Shown here piece after piece: positions 25,699 to 35,757 of a DNA stretch of 64,000 nt; the first letter of the stretch is position 1; each line of letters begins with the position of its first letter. Source of the DNA: Clostridia bacterium (lineage in GTDB: Bacteria; Bacillota; Clostridia; Oscillospirales; CAG-272); assembly GCA_017456545.1 (NCBI GenBank), contig JAFTJE010000026.1, positions 1 through 64,000 on the forward strand, in the 5' to 3' direction. The notes beneath the pieces are model-generated. The model saw nothing but the letters and a program-made list of their open reading frames with translations, was not told the DNA's origin and did no database searches. The translations under genes were made by a program, and so were the position numbers.

Positions 25699-26397
25699 AT
25701 GACAGGGTTTGTGAGTCGGGATATATCAGCTAAGCTTTATGAAGAAGTCGGTATTGAAGCGTTACCGCTTGCTCCATATAAAAAAATAGATTATCCTGTA
25801 GCATCTCACGCAGATATGCTAATCAATATAATAGAAGAAAATATTTTCTGCTATAGTGATTATTATGAAGAAAACAGAAAGATTTTTTCCTTAGCAGAGA
25901 AAATTGGATACAGTATAGTAAAATGCTCTCCTCCCGTTTCATCAAGGTATCCTGACGATATTGGGCTTAATGCTCTTGCAATAGGTAAGAGGATATTTGG
26001 TAAAGAGGATAGTATAGCACCGGAGGTTAAAAGAGTAGCCCGTGAAAGGGGATATGATATAATAAATGTAAATCAGGGATATACATCGTGCTCCACCCTT
26101 GTATTGAACGAGAGAAATATTATAACTGCTGATATTTCAATAAAAAAGGCAGCAGAAAAATACGGTATTAATGTTACCCTTATTGAAGAAAAGAACATTA
26201 GATTAGATGGCTACAGCTATGGATTTATAGGTGGTGCAACCCTTGTATATGAAAATAAAATTTACTTTTTTGGAGATGCATTAAAGCTGTCATCGTATAG
26301 TAAAATCAAGCAGACTGCCGATGCCAATGATATGGAGATTATTTCCATTTTGTCGGGGGAAGTGGTTGATTTTGGAGGAATCAGACTCTTAAAATGA
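25699..26397 (+). CDS. DUF6873 (GME-fold) family protein
   Basis: A 232-residue protein that resembles the DUF6873 family, proposed to share the fold of guanidino-group-modifying enzymes (arginine and agmatine deiminases). Landmarks are DYPVASHADMLI, VNQGYTSCSTLVLN (a possible catalytic-type Cys), and GFIGGATLVYENKIYFFGD. GAAGGAGAGGG precedes the ATG at 25699; the frame is open upstream into the rpmB terminator, which argues against an earlier start. Activity unknown; family call is from memory of sequence landmarks. Confidence 0.65.
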   Translation: MTGFVSRDISAKLYEEVGIEALPLAPYKKIDYPVASHADMLINIIEENIFCYSDYYEENRKIFSLAEKIGYSIVKCSPPVSSRYPDDIGLNALAIGKRIFGKEDSIAPEVKRVARERGYDIINVNQGYTSCSTLVLNERNIITADISIKKAAEKYGINVTLIEEKNIRLDGYSYGFIGGATLVYENKIYFFGDALKLSSYSKIKQTADANDMEIISILSGEVVDFGGIRLLK

Positions 26398-26399
26398 TG

Positions 26400-26428
26400 A
26401 AAAATCGCTTAAAAACAGCGATTTTTTT
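26400..26428 (+). terminator. Terminator of the DUF6873 gene
   Basis: Stem AAAAATCGCT/AGCGATTTTT with a seven-base loop. Confidence 0.88.
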
Positions 26429-26479
26429 ATTTTTCTTCAAAAAAACGGGGTATACATGAAAAAAAGTTGGTCAAATCTA

Positions 26480-26508
26480 TTGCCAAAGCCGAAAAGCTAT
26501 GTTATAAT
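26480..26508 (+). promoter_or_regulatory. Promoter of the cdaA gene cluster
   Basis: TTGCCA (26480-26485), 17 bp, TATAAT (26503-26508). It is the only clear promoter before the long run of co-directional genes that reaches 38306. Confidence 0.78.
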
Positions 26509-26588
26509 TTTTATATATTTTAGCATGCGTCCGCGTATTTTAATGCGTTGTTATATTTCTATTTTAAGAAAAGGAGTACGAGTATATT

Positions 26589-27437
26589 ATGTTTTGGGAT
26601 TACATAGTCCATTTCTTTTCACTATTTAAGCTTATAACTATTTTCGACATTATAGATATTATTTGCCTCTCGGGAGTTTTGTTTGTTATTTACCTCTTTA
26701 TGAAGGAGCGTAGAGCAGGAAAGCTTGCAATAGGTGTCGGTTTTATTTTTGCTTTACTAATTTTGTGTGAGATTCTGTCACTGAGGGCAATGCAGTATAT
26801 TCTTTCTCATGCAATAGATGTTGGTCTTGTTCTTCTTGTTGTAATTTTCCAGCCGGAAATAAGATCCGGTCTTGAAAAGCTCGGCGATAACTCTCTTAAG
26901 GGTATTAAGGTTATCGGAGAGCAGAAAACATCTACTCAGACCATTGCCATGATTGATGAGATTTCCAACGCTACCTTTGAGCTTGCAAGATCTAAGACAG
27001 GTGCACTTATAGTGTTTGAGAGAAATACGAAGCTTGGTGATCTTATCCTTACCGGTACAGTTATTAATGCACAGGTAAGCTCATATCTTTTGAGAAATAT
27101 ATTCTTCGATAAGGCTCCCTTGCATGACGGAGCAGTTATTATCCGTGATAACAGAATATACTCAGCGGGCTGTCTGCTTCCTCTTTCCATCAACTCTGAT
27201 ATTATTAAGGATTTGGGTACAAGACACAGAGCCGCAATCGGAGCAAGTGAAAACAGTGACTGTATAGCAGTTGTTGTTTCTGAGGAGACAGGCATAGTTT
27301 CCATAGCTCATGAGGGTCATATTTACAGAAACTTTACAAGAGCTACCATGAAGAAAAAGCTCGAGGAATATCTTGTACACACTTCTTCCCAGGTGAAGAA
27401 CAAGAACGGTGCAAGAATCAGGATGAGACATAAATAA
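26589..27437 (+). CDS. cdaA: Diadenylate cyclase CdaA
   Basis: A 282-residue membrane enzyme that joins two ATP into the second messenger c-di-AMP. About three N-terminal transmembrane helices (residues 15-90) precede the DAC domain. Catalytic signatures DGA (in LHDGAVII, near residue 178) and RHR (in GTRHRAAIG, near 211) are intact. It is followed after nine bases by cdaR, its usual regulatory partner. The third common member of this cluster, glmM, is absent; a flavoprotein gene takes its place. Confidence 0.96.
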   Translation: MFWDYIVHFFSLFKLITIFDIIDIICLSGVLFVIYLFMKERRAGKLAIGVGFIFALLILCEILSLRAMQYILSHAIDVGLVLLVVIFQPEIRSGLEKLGDNSLKGIKVIGEQKTSTQTIAMIDEISNATFELARSKTGALIVFERNTKLGDLILTGTVINAQVSSYLLRNIFFDKAPLHDGAVIIRDNRIYSAGCLLPLSINSDIIKDLGTRHRAAIGASENSDCIAVVVSEETGIVSIAHEGHIYRNFTRATMKKKLEEYLVHTSSQVKNKNGARIRMRHK

Positions 27438-27446
27438 GGAGATACC

Positions 27447-27890
27447 ATGGATAAGTTTTCAAGAACTACTGAAATAGATACAGCCGGTGTTCTCAATGCT
27501 ATAGAGCAGGATACTCCTAAGAAAAGCAGAAGGGGTAATATCATAGCTCTTATAATATGCATTCTTGCCGCTATATTTATCTGGGCGTATGTTACAGATA
27601 CCGATGCTACCATTGATGAAAAGGAATACAGAGATATTAATGTCAGTGTGGAAAGCTCCCAGTACAATGTAGAGGTAAAGACGGTTGTAAATGTTACCCT
27701 GAAGGGTACAAAGAGTGATCTTGTTGATGTAAAAAGATCAGAGATTAAAATTGTTGTAAGTGCAGATCAGATACACAAGGAGGGCGAATACAAGGTGCCC
27801 ATTACATGTTATCTTGATGATGCTGTAAATGCAGATGTTGAAATAATACCGTCGACGGGATATGTAACGGTATCGGTAAAGAAGAAATGA
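27447..27890 (+). CDS. cdaR: YbbR-domain protein CdaR (short form)
   Basis: A 147-residue protein with one N-terminal membrane anchor (IIALIICILAAIFIWAYV, residues about 32-49) and apparently a single extracytoplasmic YbbR domain. B. subtilis CdaR has several YbbR repeats, so this is a short version. It should modulate CdaA activity at the membrane. Its stop overlaps the next start by four bases (ATGA). Confidence 0.85.
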   Translation: MDKFSRTTEIDTAGVLNAIEQDTPKKSRRGNIIALIICILAAIFIWAYVTDTDATIDEKEYRDINVSVESSQYNVEVKTVVNVTLKGTKSDLVDVKRSEIKIVVSADQIHKEGEYKVPITCYLDDAVNADVEIIPSTGYVTVSVKKK

Positions 27891-29461
27891 GATTACTTAT
27901 TGAACAAATCAAGGTAAATCTTGATGCTACCGATAATGATATTTTCGATATAGCAAAGGTGCGTATCAGTAATACACGCACCTTTTCACTTCCGGAAAAA
28001 ATGTATATTTACAAGAGGTCTGTTGACGCCCGACATAAGGATGATATTAAGCTTGTATGTACTGTCTGTGCTGAGGCATCCTCCAAAAAAAGTAATTTAG
28101 ACATTGATTATCTGGCGAAAAAGGGAATTAAGATTTTATCCTCAGATGAATTGAGTATAAAAGAGAAAGCTGCACCGACGGTTCCACCGTTGGTTGTCGG
28201 CTTTGGTCCGGCAGGAATGTTTTGTGCTCTTATCCTTGCAAGAGCAGGGTACAAGCCTACCGTAATTGACCGTGGCTCCGATATGGATACCCGTGTTTCG
28301 GATGTGAAACGCTTTTATGCTACGGGGATTCTTAATACTGAGTCTAATATTCAGTTCGGTGCAGGTGGTGCAGGTACATTTTCTGACGGTAAGCTTACCA
28401 CAAGAATAAATGACCCCAAGTGTGCCTTTGTACTTAAAACCTTATGTCAGCACGGTGCACCGGATGATATAATGTACAAGGCAAAGCCACATATCGGCAC
28501 TGACCGACTGAGAGATGTTGTAAAGAGTATAGAAGAGGAAATTATATCCCTTGGCGGTAGAGTTATATACAGGGCAAGGCTTGATTCCTTTGATAATGGA
28601 ATAGCACATACCACCATAGGCGATATTCCTTATACGGATATTGTTCTTGCTATCGGTCACAGTGCAAGAGATACTTATAAATATCTTATGGAAAGGGGCT
28701 TTGCAATAGAGCCTAAGGCGTTTTCCGTCGGTGTCAGAGTTGAGCATTTGCAGACGGAAATTAACGAGGCTATGTACGGTAAATTTGCGTCCGATCCCCG
28801 TCTCGGATCTGCTGATTATAACATTTCTCACAGAAAGGATGGAAAGGGAGTATACTCCTTCTGCATGTGTCCCGGTGGAGAGGTTGTTGCTGCCACTAGC
28901 GAAGAGGGTGGAGTAGTCGTGAACGGTATGAGTGTATATGCAAGAGACGGAAAAAATGCAAATTCCGCTATCTGCGTGCAGGTTGATAAGACAGATTACG
29001 GAAACGATCCTCGCTTAGCAATTGAATTTCAAAGAGGCTTGGAGAGAAAGGCTTTTGCAGCCGGAGGCTCCGATTATACAGCTCCTGTGCAGACTCTTGG
29101 AGATTTTTATGAAGGAGTAGCACATAGAGAGCCGGACAGAATTATGCCGTCGTATATGGACGGTAAGGTAAAGGTATGCGATATGAACGGTATTTTACCG
29201 AAGTTCGTATGCGATTATCTTAAGCTTGGATTCAGAGAATTCGGTAAGAAAATTAAAGGCTTTGATTCAAGTGATGTGCCGATTACAGGAGTGGAAACAA
29301 GGACCTCGGCACCACTCAGAATATTAAGAGATGAATTGCACTATAATGCGTTTATGCATGCAAATGCATACCCCTGTGGAGAGGGAGCAGGCTATGCCGG
29401 AGGAATTATGAGTGCATCAGTAGACGGAATTAATGTTGCTTTGGCAATTTTGAATAAATGA
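27887..29461 (+). CDS. FAD-dependent oxidoreductase (COG2509 family)
   Basis: A 524-residue flavoprotein of the COG2509 type, listed widely as an uncharacterised FAD-dependent dehydrogenase. An N-terminal basic domain (residues 1-95) precedes the Rossmann motif VVGFGPAGMFCALILARAG. Later signatures are QFGAGGAGTFSDGKLTTR, AIGHSARDTY and a C-terminal GEGAGYAGGIMSA. It overlaps cdaR by four bases and is followed by recJ four bases later. Its role and any link with c-di-AMP are unknown. Confidence 0.88.
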   Translation: MRLLIEQIKVNLDATDNDIFDIAKVRISNTRTFSLPEKMYIYKRSVDARHKDDIKLVCTVCAEASSKKSNLDIDYLAKKGIKILSSDELSIKEKAAPTVPPLVVGFGPAGMFCALILARAGYKPTVIDRGSDMDTRVSDVKRFYATGILNTESNIQFGAGGAGTFSDGKLTTRINDPKCAFVLKTLCQHGAPDDIMYKAKPHIGTDRLRDVVKSIEEEIISLGGRVIYRARLDSFDNGIAHTTIGDIPYTDIVLAIGHSARDTYKYLMERGFAIEPKAFSVGVRVEHLQTEINEAMYGKFASDPRLGSADYNISHRKDGKGVYSFCMCPGGEVVAATSEEGGVVVNGMSVYARDGKNANSAICVQVDKTDYGNDPRLAIEFQRGLERKAFAAGGSDYTAPVQTLGDFYEGVAHREPDRIMPSYMDGKVKVCDMNGILPKFVCDYLKLGFREFGKKIKGFDSSDVPITGVETRTSAPLRILRDELHYNAFMHANAYPCGEGAGYAGGIMSASVDGINVALAILNK

Positions 29462-29465
29462 GGTT

Positions 29466-31625
29466 ATGGAAAGTAATAAGATTTGGAATATAAGAGCTGA
29501 CAGCTCATTGCTCCCCGAAGCTTTAGATATATCTGAAGGCCTTGGGATCAGCCCGATACTTGCAACTCTTCTTTTGAACAGAGGATATAGCACAGTAGAG
29601 GGCGTAAGGACATTTTTAGGTAAGAGCACGGAGATTCTACACGATCCCTTTTTGATAAACGATATGGAAAAGGGTGCTATGAGAATCCTTGAGGCTGTCA
29701 GAAATAATGAAAAAATTTATGTCTACGGAGATTATGATGTAGACGGAGTAACATCTGTAAGCATACTGTATCTTTATCTTGAGGGTATGGGGGCAGATGT
29801 AAATTACTATATCCCCAACAGAAAGGGAGAGGGCTACGGAGTTTCCGAGCAGGCAGTAAATAAGCTTGCAGAAAAGGGAACAAAGCTTATAATAACAGTT
29901 GATACGGGAGTTACTGCTCATAAAGAGGTAGAAATTGCTAAGGGCTTTGGTATAGATACTGTAATTACCGACCATCATGAATGCCCTGCAACCCTACCGG
30001 ATGCGATAGCGGTTATAAATCCCAAGAGGAGAGATTCGGAATATCCGTTCCAAAGCCTTGCCGGTGTAGGTGTTGTTTTCAAACTACTTTGTGCATTGGA
30101 ATATTTATTTACAGGGGACTCTCTTGTTGATTGTACAAGACGGATTGCCGATAGGTATGCAGATCTGACTGCTATCGGTACTATTGCCGATGTAATGCCT
30201 GTTACCGATGAAAACAGACTTATTATATCCTATGGATTGTTAAGAGCTGAGAATACAGACAAAATCGGTCTTTCAACACTTATAGACCTTTGCAGAAGTA
30301 ATGATACAAAGTCAAAGTCAAGGGTTAAAAGAAAGATCTCATCAGGCTTTGTTGGCTTTACTATTGCACCGAGAATTAATGCTGCAGGCAGAATATGCGA
30401 CGCATCTATTGCTGTGGAGCTATTCCTTTCCAAAAACAGAACGGATGCCGAAAAATATGCACTTCAGCTATACGATATTAACAAGGACAGACAGCTGGAG
30501 GAAAACAGAATAGCTGACGAAGCCTTTGCGAAGATAGAGAAAAACGGTTATGACCACGGTGGGGTTATAATACTTGACAATGTGGATTGGAACCACGGAG
30601 TTATCGGTATCGTTTCGTCGAGGGTAACGGAAAAATATTCCTTACCTTCTATCCTTGTTTCCTTTGAGGGAAATGATAATCCACTTGATGGAGAAGCCAT
30701 AGGAAAGGGCTCGGGAAGAAGTATAAGAGGAATGAACCTTGTAAATGCACTTTTGTCATGTAAGGATCTTTTGGAAAAATTCGGTGGTCATGAGCTTGCT
30801 GCAGGGCTTAGCATCAAGAGAAAAAATCTTGATGAGTTTCAGCGTAGAATGACAGAATATGCAAGAGCCTGCTTTAAGGGTGAGGAGCCAATCAGTACTC
30901 TTGATATAGACTGTATTCTCGGCGAAAAGGATATAAACCGTGACCTGGCTACGGAGATAACCTTGCTGGAGCCGTACGGAGTATCAAATCTTGTCCCCGT
31001 ATTTGCAATGAAGGATGCAATTATAGAGGATATTATTCCCGTTGGAATGAACAGACATCTTAAGCTTACAGTTTCCAAAAACGGTGTAAGATTTACTGCT
31101 ATGCAGTTCTGTGTTTCTTCCGACGAGTTTGGGTATGAAATAGGTGATGAGGTTGATATAGCCTTTAACCTTGAAATAAATGAATTTATGAATATGCGTA
31201 CCGTTCAGCTTAATGTAAAGGACATTAAGAATGCTGATGGACCTGCAAAAAATCAAAGAGCAGGAGAGCTTGAATATAGCAAAATCTGGAACGGAGAATA
31301 TATTGGAGATGTAGATATAGCTGTTCCTTCAAGGGAGGAATTCGCCTGTGTTTACAATACCCTTTTGAAGTCGGCAAGGGACGGAATATCAGGCTTTTCA
31401 TATCTTAGATTACATAAGCTGATAAATGGTAAAAAGCAAGGTATCCATATAACCTATGCCAAGATAAAAATAATTATTAAGGTGTTCAGGGAACTCAATA
31501 TTGCAAATATTGAGGAAACAGATGAATACAGCTTCCAATATCGCATAACCTATACAAAAACGAAAACGAGCCTTGATAAATCAAATATACTGAAGAGGCT
31601 TAAGTCAATTTATACAGCGAAATAA
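29466..31625 (+). CDS. recJ: Single-stranded-DNA-specific exonuclease RecJ
   Basis: A 719-residue 5'-3' single-strand exonuclease of the DHH family used in recombination and repair. DHH motifs are intact: DYDVDG near residue 93, VDTGVTA, TDHHECP, and the DHHA1 motif GGHELAAGL near 441. An OB-type domain follows, and a C-terminal extension (about 600-719) as in Firmicute RecJ. It precedes rel, a common Firmicute order, although apt, often between them, is missing. Confidence 0.95.
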   Translation: MESNKIWNIRADSSLLPEALDISEGLGISPILATLLLNRGYSTVEGVRTFLGKSTEILHDPFLINDMEKGAMRILEAVRNNEKIYVYGDYDVDGVTSVSILYLYLEGMGADVNYYIPNRKGEGYGVSEQAVNKLAEKGTKLIITVDTGVTAHKEVEIAKGFGIDTVITDHHECPATLPDAIAVINPKRRDSEYPFQSLAGVGVVFKLLCALEYLFTGDSLVDCTRRIADRYADLTAIGTIADVMPVTDENRLIISYGLLRAENTDKIGLSTLIDLCRSNDTKSKSRVKRKISSGFVGFTIAPRINAAGRICDASIAVELFLSKNRTDAEKYALQLYDINKDRQLEENRIADEAFAKIEKNGYDHGGVIILDNVDWNHGVIGIVSSRVTEKYSLPSILVSFEGNDNPLDGEAIGKGSGRSIRGMNLVNALLSCKDLLEKFGGHELAAGLSIKRKNLDEFQRRMTEYARACFKGEEPISTLDIDCILGEKDINRDLATEITLLEPYGVSNLVPVFAMKDAIIEDIIPVGMNRHLKLTVSKNGVRFTAMQFCVSSDEFGYEIGDEVDIAFNLEINEFMNMRTVQLNVKDIKNADGPAKNQRAGELEYSKIWNGEYIGDVDIAVPSREEFACVYNTLLKSARDGISGFSYLRLHKLINGKKQGIHITYAKIKIIIKVFRELNIANIEETDEYSFQYRITYTKTKTSLDKSNILKRLKSIYTAK

Positions 31626-31635
31626 AGGAGTAACT

Positions 31636-33852
31636 ATGTTAGCGGAGGAATTGAGACCTATAGAGCAGCTGCTGTCTGCTATTGAAAGCAGTAATAAAAA
31701 GTATGACCTTGAAAAAATTAAAAAGGCCTTTCTTTACGCTGATGAAATGCATAAGGGACAAATGCGTCAGAGTGGAGAGCCATATATTTCTCATCCCATT
31801 GCTGTCGCAGAGAGTGTTGTATCTCTGGGACTTGACACGGATTCGGTATGTGCCGCACTCTTGCATGATACGGTGGAGGACTGTCCTGAAAAAACTAATC
31901 TTGATGCTATAAGACAGCTTTTCGGCAACGATGTTGCTTTGTTTGTTGATGGCGTTACAAAGATTAAATCAATTAATGTCGAGGACAAGGAAGAGACTCA
32001 CATTGAGAATATCCGTAAAATGCTTCTTGCTATGTCCAAGGATATCAGAGTAATATTTATCAAGCTTTGTGACAGAATGCATAATATGCGTACGCTGTAT
32101 GTTAAAAAGGACGCAAAAAGAAGAGTGACTGCCCTTGAGACTATGCATGTTTACGCCCCCCTTGCTCATCGCTTGGGTATGCAGAGAATTAAGCAGGAGC
32201 TTGAAAATACCGCACTTAAATATCTTGACCCTATAGGATACGATGAGGTCAAGGGAAATATAGATGATAAGTACGGAAAAAATGCAAACTTTATTGAGAA
32301 TATTAAGAATCATGTGTCTGCAAAGCTGGAGGCAGCCAATATAAATTATAAGCTCAAGGGTCGTGTTAAAACAGTATACAGTGTATACCGTAAAATGTAT
32401 AACCAGAACAAGAGCTTTGATGAAATATATGACTTTTATGCCCTCCGTATAATTGTAGATACAGAGCTGGAATGCTATACGGTCCTCGGACTTATACATG
32501 AAATGTATAAATCCGTTCCCGGCAGATTCAAGGACTATATTTCCACACCTAAGCCGAATATGTACCAGTCACTCCATACAACTGTAATCGGTAAGGACGG
32601 TATTCCCTTTGAGGTACAGATAAGAACAAGTGAGATGCACCATATAGCTGAGTACGGTATTGCCGCACACTGGAAATATAAGAGTGGAGAAAAAGCATCC
32701 GTAGATATAGACAGAAAGCTCGACTGGATATCCAAGCTTATAGATACGGAAAATGAGGCAAGTGATCCGGATGAGTTTTTGCATGCCTTTAAGATAGATA
32801 TCTTCCATGATGAAACCTTTGTGTTTACTCCTAAGGGAGATGTTATAGCTCTTCCTCTCGGTTCTACACTTATTGACTTTGCATATTCAATTCATACAGG
32901 TGTAGGTAATAAAATGATAGGTGCAAAGATAAACGGAAGAATAGCACCCATTGATTCCGAGCCTAAGAACGGAGATATAGTTGAGGTAATTACCTCTAAT
33001 TCTGCAAAAGGACCCAGCCGTGACTGGCTTAACATTGTTAAGACAAGTGAAGCAAGGAACAAGATCAAGCAGTGGTTCAAAAAGGAAAAGAGACAGGAGA
33101 ATATCCAGGTTGGTAGGAACGAAATTGAAAAAATGTTCAACCGAAAGAGGATGAACTGCTCTGATACAGAAAGAGAAGAGATAGTTACAGCCGTTGCCAA
33201 AAAATTGGGAATGGCAGATGCCAATGACTTATATAACGGTCTTGGCTATGGAGGACTTTCTTATACAAAAATAGAGGCTAAGCTTACTGATGAATATGAC
33301 AGAAACTATAAGAAAGAGCCTGTAAAGGAGTCAGTTATAGAGCCTACTACTAATGCTGCTGTTAAGAGACGCAAGTCCAACGGTGGAGTTATTGTTGACG
33401 GTGAGGAGGGCTGTGCTGTTAAGTTTGCTAAGTGCTGCAATCCATTGCCCGGAGAGGAAATAATCGGATTCATTACTAAGGGATACGGTATATCTATCCA
33501 TAAGGCTGATTGTCCCAATATAAGCTCTGCATATGCAAATGAGGAAAATGTTGATAGATTTGTTAAGGCAGAATGGGATGTACCCGTAAGCGGACATTCA
33601 AGCTCAACCTTTGAGTCTGCAATACAGATTTTTGTTACAAACCGTATATCTATTCTTGCTGATATTTCCGTGGCTCTTGCCGAAATGAAGGTAGATATAG
33701 TATCCATTAATACAAAGAATGTTGAGGGTGCCTCAATAATCAATATGGTTATCTCCTGCAAGAATATAGAGCATTTTAACTCAATTATTTCAAGAGTAAG
33801 AAACATCAAGGATGTTATCAGAGTGTCGAGAGTGGTAGGTGCATCGGTATGA
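31636..33852 (+). CDS. rel: Bifunctional (p)ppGpp synthetase/hydrolase Rel
   Basis: A 738-residue long RSH protein controlling the stringent response. Domains in order: HD hydrolase with the intact HDTVED motif at residues 77-82, synthetase with GRVKTVYSVYRKM and FKDYISTPKPNMYQSLHTT (shown in part), TGS near 390-450, a zinc-finger-like CCNPLPGEEIIGF segment, and a C-terminal ACT domain. Intact HD and synthetase motifs indicate both activities. It overlaps dtd by four bases. Confidence 0.96.
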   Translation: MLAEELRPIEQLLSAIESSNKKYDLEKIKKAFLYADEMHKGQMRQSGEPYISHPIAVAESVVSLGLDTDSVCAALLHDTVEDCPEKTNLDAIRQLFGNDVALFVDGVTKIKSINVEDKEETHIENIRKMLLAMSKDIRVIFIKLCDRMHNMRTLYVKKDAKRRVTALETMHVYAPLAHRLGMQRIKQELENTALKYLDPIGYDEVKGNIDDKYGKNANFIENIKNHVSAKLEAANINYKLKGRVKTVYSVYRKMYNQNKSFDEIYDFYALRIIVDTELECYTVLGLIHEMYKSVPGRFKDYISTPKPNMYQSLHTTVIGKDGIPFEVQIRTSEMHHIAEYGIAAHWKYKSGEKASVDIDRKLDWISKLIDTENEASDPDEFLHAFKIDIFHDETFVFTPKGDVIALPLGSTLIDFAYSIHTGVGNKMIGAKINGRIAPIDSEPKNGDIVEVITSNSAKGPSRDWLNIVKTSEARNKIKQWFKKEKRQENIQVGRNEIEKMFNRKRMNCSDTEREEIVTAVAKKLGMADANDLYNGLGYGGLSYTKIEAKLTDEYDRNYKKEPVKESVIEPTTNAAVKRRKSNGGVIVDGEEGCAVKFAKCCNPLPGEEIIGFITKGYGISIHKADCPNISSAYANEENVDRFVKAEWDVPVSGHSSSTFESAIQIFVTNRISILADISVALAEMKVDIVSINTKNVEGASIINMVISCKNIEHFNSIISRVRNIKDVIRVSRVVGASV

Positions 33853-34295
33853 TAGCTGTACTTCAGAGAGTCAGCCACGCTTCTGTCACTGTAGACAGTG
33901 AGGTATGTGGTAAAATAGATAACGGGCTTCTTATATTGCTCGGAGTAAAAAACGGAGACGCCGAGAGGGACGCTATGCTTTTAGCTGATAAAATCAGTAA
34001 GCTCAGGATTTTTTCCGATGATAACGGAAAGATGAATCTCAGCGTCATGGATGTTAACGGAGGGGTGCTTGTTATATCCAATTTCACCCTTCTTGCAAAT
34101 TATAAAAAAGGTAACAGACCTGATTATATGAATGGAGCAAAGCCCGACGAGGCTAATCGCCTGTATGAGTATTTTTGCGACTATATATCCACTCTTGTAC
34201 CTACACAGAAGGGAATATTCGGTGCAGATATGAAGGTAGAGCTTTTGAACGACGGTCCTGTTACAATTGTAATGGATAGTGAAGTGTTGAAATGA
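33849..34295 (+). CDS. dtd: D-aminoacyl-tRNA deacylase
   Basis: A 148-residue Dtd that hydrolyses D-amino acids wrongly attached to tRNA. The family N-terminus MIAVLQRVSHASVTVD is clear. The first active-site motif reads SNFTL rather than the usual SQFTL; the second, NDGPVT, fits the NxGPVT consensus. It overlaps rel upstream and hemZ downstream by four bases each (ATGA junctions), so the three are translationally coupled. Confidence 0.94.
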   Translation: MIAVLQRVSHASVTVDSEVCGKIDNGLLILLGVKNGDAERDAMLLADKISKLRIFSDDNGKMNLSVMDVNGGVLVISNFTLLANYKKGNRPDYMNGAKPDEANRLYEYFCDYISTLVPTQKGIFGADMKVELLNDGPVTIVMDSEVLK

Positions 34296-35755
34296 AGCTT
34301 AATTTGAACGGTAACATAAACAGAATCTATGTTCAGTCCCTTTGCATGATTTTTTATCACGGAGTAAAATTTCCGGAGGGTGATGAAAATACAGACGGAC
34401 TTGAATTGACTGTTACACTCACACAAAATGAAAATACAGTACACTGTACAGCCTTGTTAACGGCTGATAATAATATGGCAGATACCGTATCCACAGATAG
34501 CTTTTCTGATAAAGAAAGTGAGGACAGGACAAATAAAATTGTTGTGGGACAGGCTGTATATAATGTATGCTCGGAAATGACGGGGCGTACATCGGGCTAT
34601 GGAATATTAACCGGTATCCGTCCATCCAAGGTTACAGCAGAGCTCCTATCCTTCCACAGTGAAGAAGAGACCTTAAGTATACTTACGGACAGATATCTTG
34701 TTTCAAAGGAAAAGGCAGAGCTTTGTATTACGGTAGCCAAGAACGAAACAGAAATATTAAGAGAAACTGACGACTCCCGATGCAGCGTATACATTTCTAT
34801 TCCGTTCTGCCCCTCAAGATGTAATTATTGCTCATTTATATCTTTTGCGGGAAAAAAGCTTTTTTCACTGATACCGGATTATGTCAAACGGCTCTGCGAG
34901 GACATCAGGGAAACATTCTCACTGATAGAGGAATGCGGTCTTTCAGTATCCTGTATTTATATAGGTGGTGGAACACCTACTGTTCTTGAGCCTAATCAGC
35001 TTGAATATATGCTTTCAACAGTGGCACAGTGCGTTGATGTAACTAAGCTTGAGGAGTATACCTTAGAGGGCGGAAGACCCGACACTATTACCGAGGAAAA
35101 GCTCAGGATAGCAAAGGAACTGGGAATTACCAGGATAAGCGTAAATCCACAGACCCTAAATGACTTTGTTCTTGAAAAAATAGGAAGAAGGCATACGGTA
35201 GAGGAGTTTTTGAAGGCTTACGAAAAAGTCAAGGCATGTGGAATCAAGAATGTGAATACCGATCTTATTGCCGGTCTTGACGGAGACACTGTTGACAGCT
35301 TCAAAAAAACTATTGACAGTATTATTGCTCTTGATCCGGATAATATAACCGTGCATAGCTTTTCCGTAAAGAATGCGTCACAGATAAGAGTCGATGATAA
35401 GGATATATATATAAAGGGCTTCAGTGAGGCAAGAGACAGTGTAGAATACTCTATAGACAGGCTTTGCAAAAACGGTTACATACCGTACTATATGTACAGG
35501 CAGAAAAATACTGTTGACAATCTTGAAAATGTCGGTTATGCCAAAAAAGGCTCCTTTGGACTTTATAATGTATATATGATGTCAGATGCCCATACAGTGT
35601 TCGGCATTGGGGCAGGTGCAACCACAAAGCTGGTTAAGCATATAAACGGTAAAGCAGAAATTAAACGCATATTTTCCTACAAATATCCATATGAATATCT
35701 CAAAGAAAAGAGAAGTGCAGATAAGACTGTAAGGGAGTTTTTTGAAAGGAGATAA
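34292..35755 (+). CDS. hemZ: Radical-SAM coproporphyrinogen III dehydrogenase HemZ
   Basis: A 487-residue oxygen-independent coproporphyrinogen dehydrogenase-like enzyme. An N-terminal extension of about 165 residues precedes the radical SAM motif CPSRCNYCSF that binds the 4Fe-4S cluster and SAM. YIGGGTPTVL and LEGGRPDTITEEKL are HemZ-type signatures. The substrate may be porphyrinogens, though some HemN-like proteins are heme chaperones or do other chemistry, and no other heme genes are here. It follows the rel-dtd-hemZ order common in Clostridia. Confidence 0.9.
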   Translation: MKLNLNGNINRIYVQSLCMIFYHGVKFPEGDENTDGLELTVTLTQNENTVHCTALLTADNNMADTVSTDSFSDKESEDRTNKIVVGQAVYNVCSEMTGRTSGYGILTGIRPSKVTAELLSFHSEEETLSILTDRYLVSKEKAELCITVAKNETEILRETDDSRCSVYISIPFCPSRCNYCSFISFAGKKLFSLIPDYVKRLCEDIRETFSLIEECGLSVSCIYIGGGTPTVLEPNQLEYMLSTVAQCVDVTKLEEYTLEGGRPDTITEEKLRIAKELGITRISVNPQTLNDFVLEKIGRRHTVEEFLKAYEKVKACGIKNVNTDLIAGLDGDTVDSFKKTIDSIIALDPDNITVHSFSVKNASQIRVDDKDIYIKGFSEARDSVEYSIDRLCKNGYIPYYMYRQKNTVDNLENVGYAKKGSFGLYNVYMMSDAHTVFGIGAGATTKLVKHINGKAEIKRIFSYKYPYEYLKEKRSADKTVREFFERR

Positions 35756-35757
35756 AA

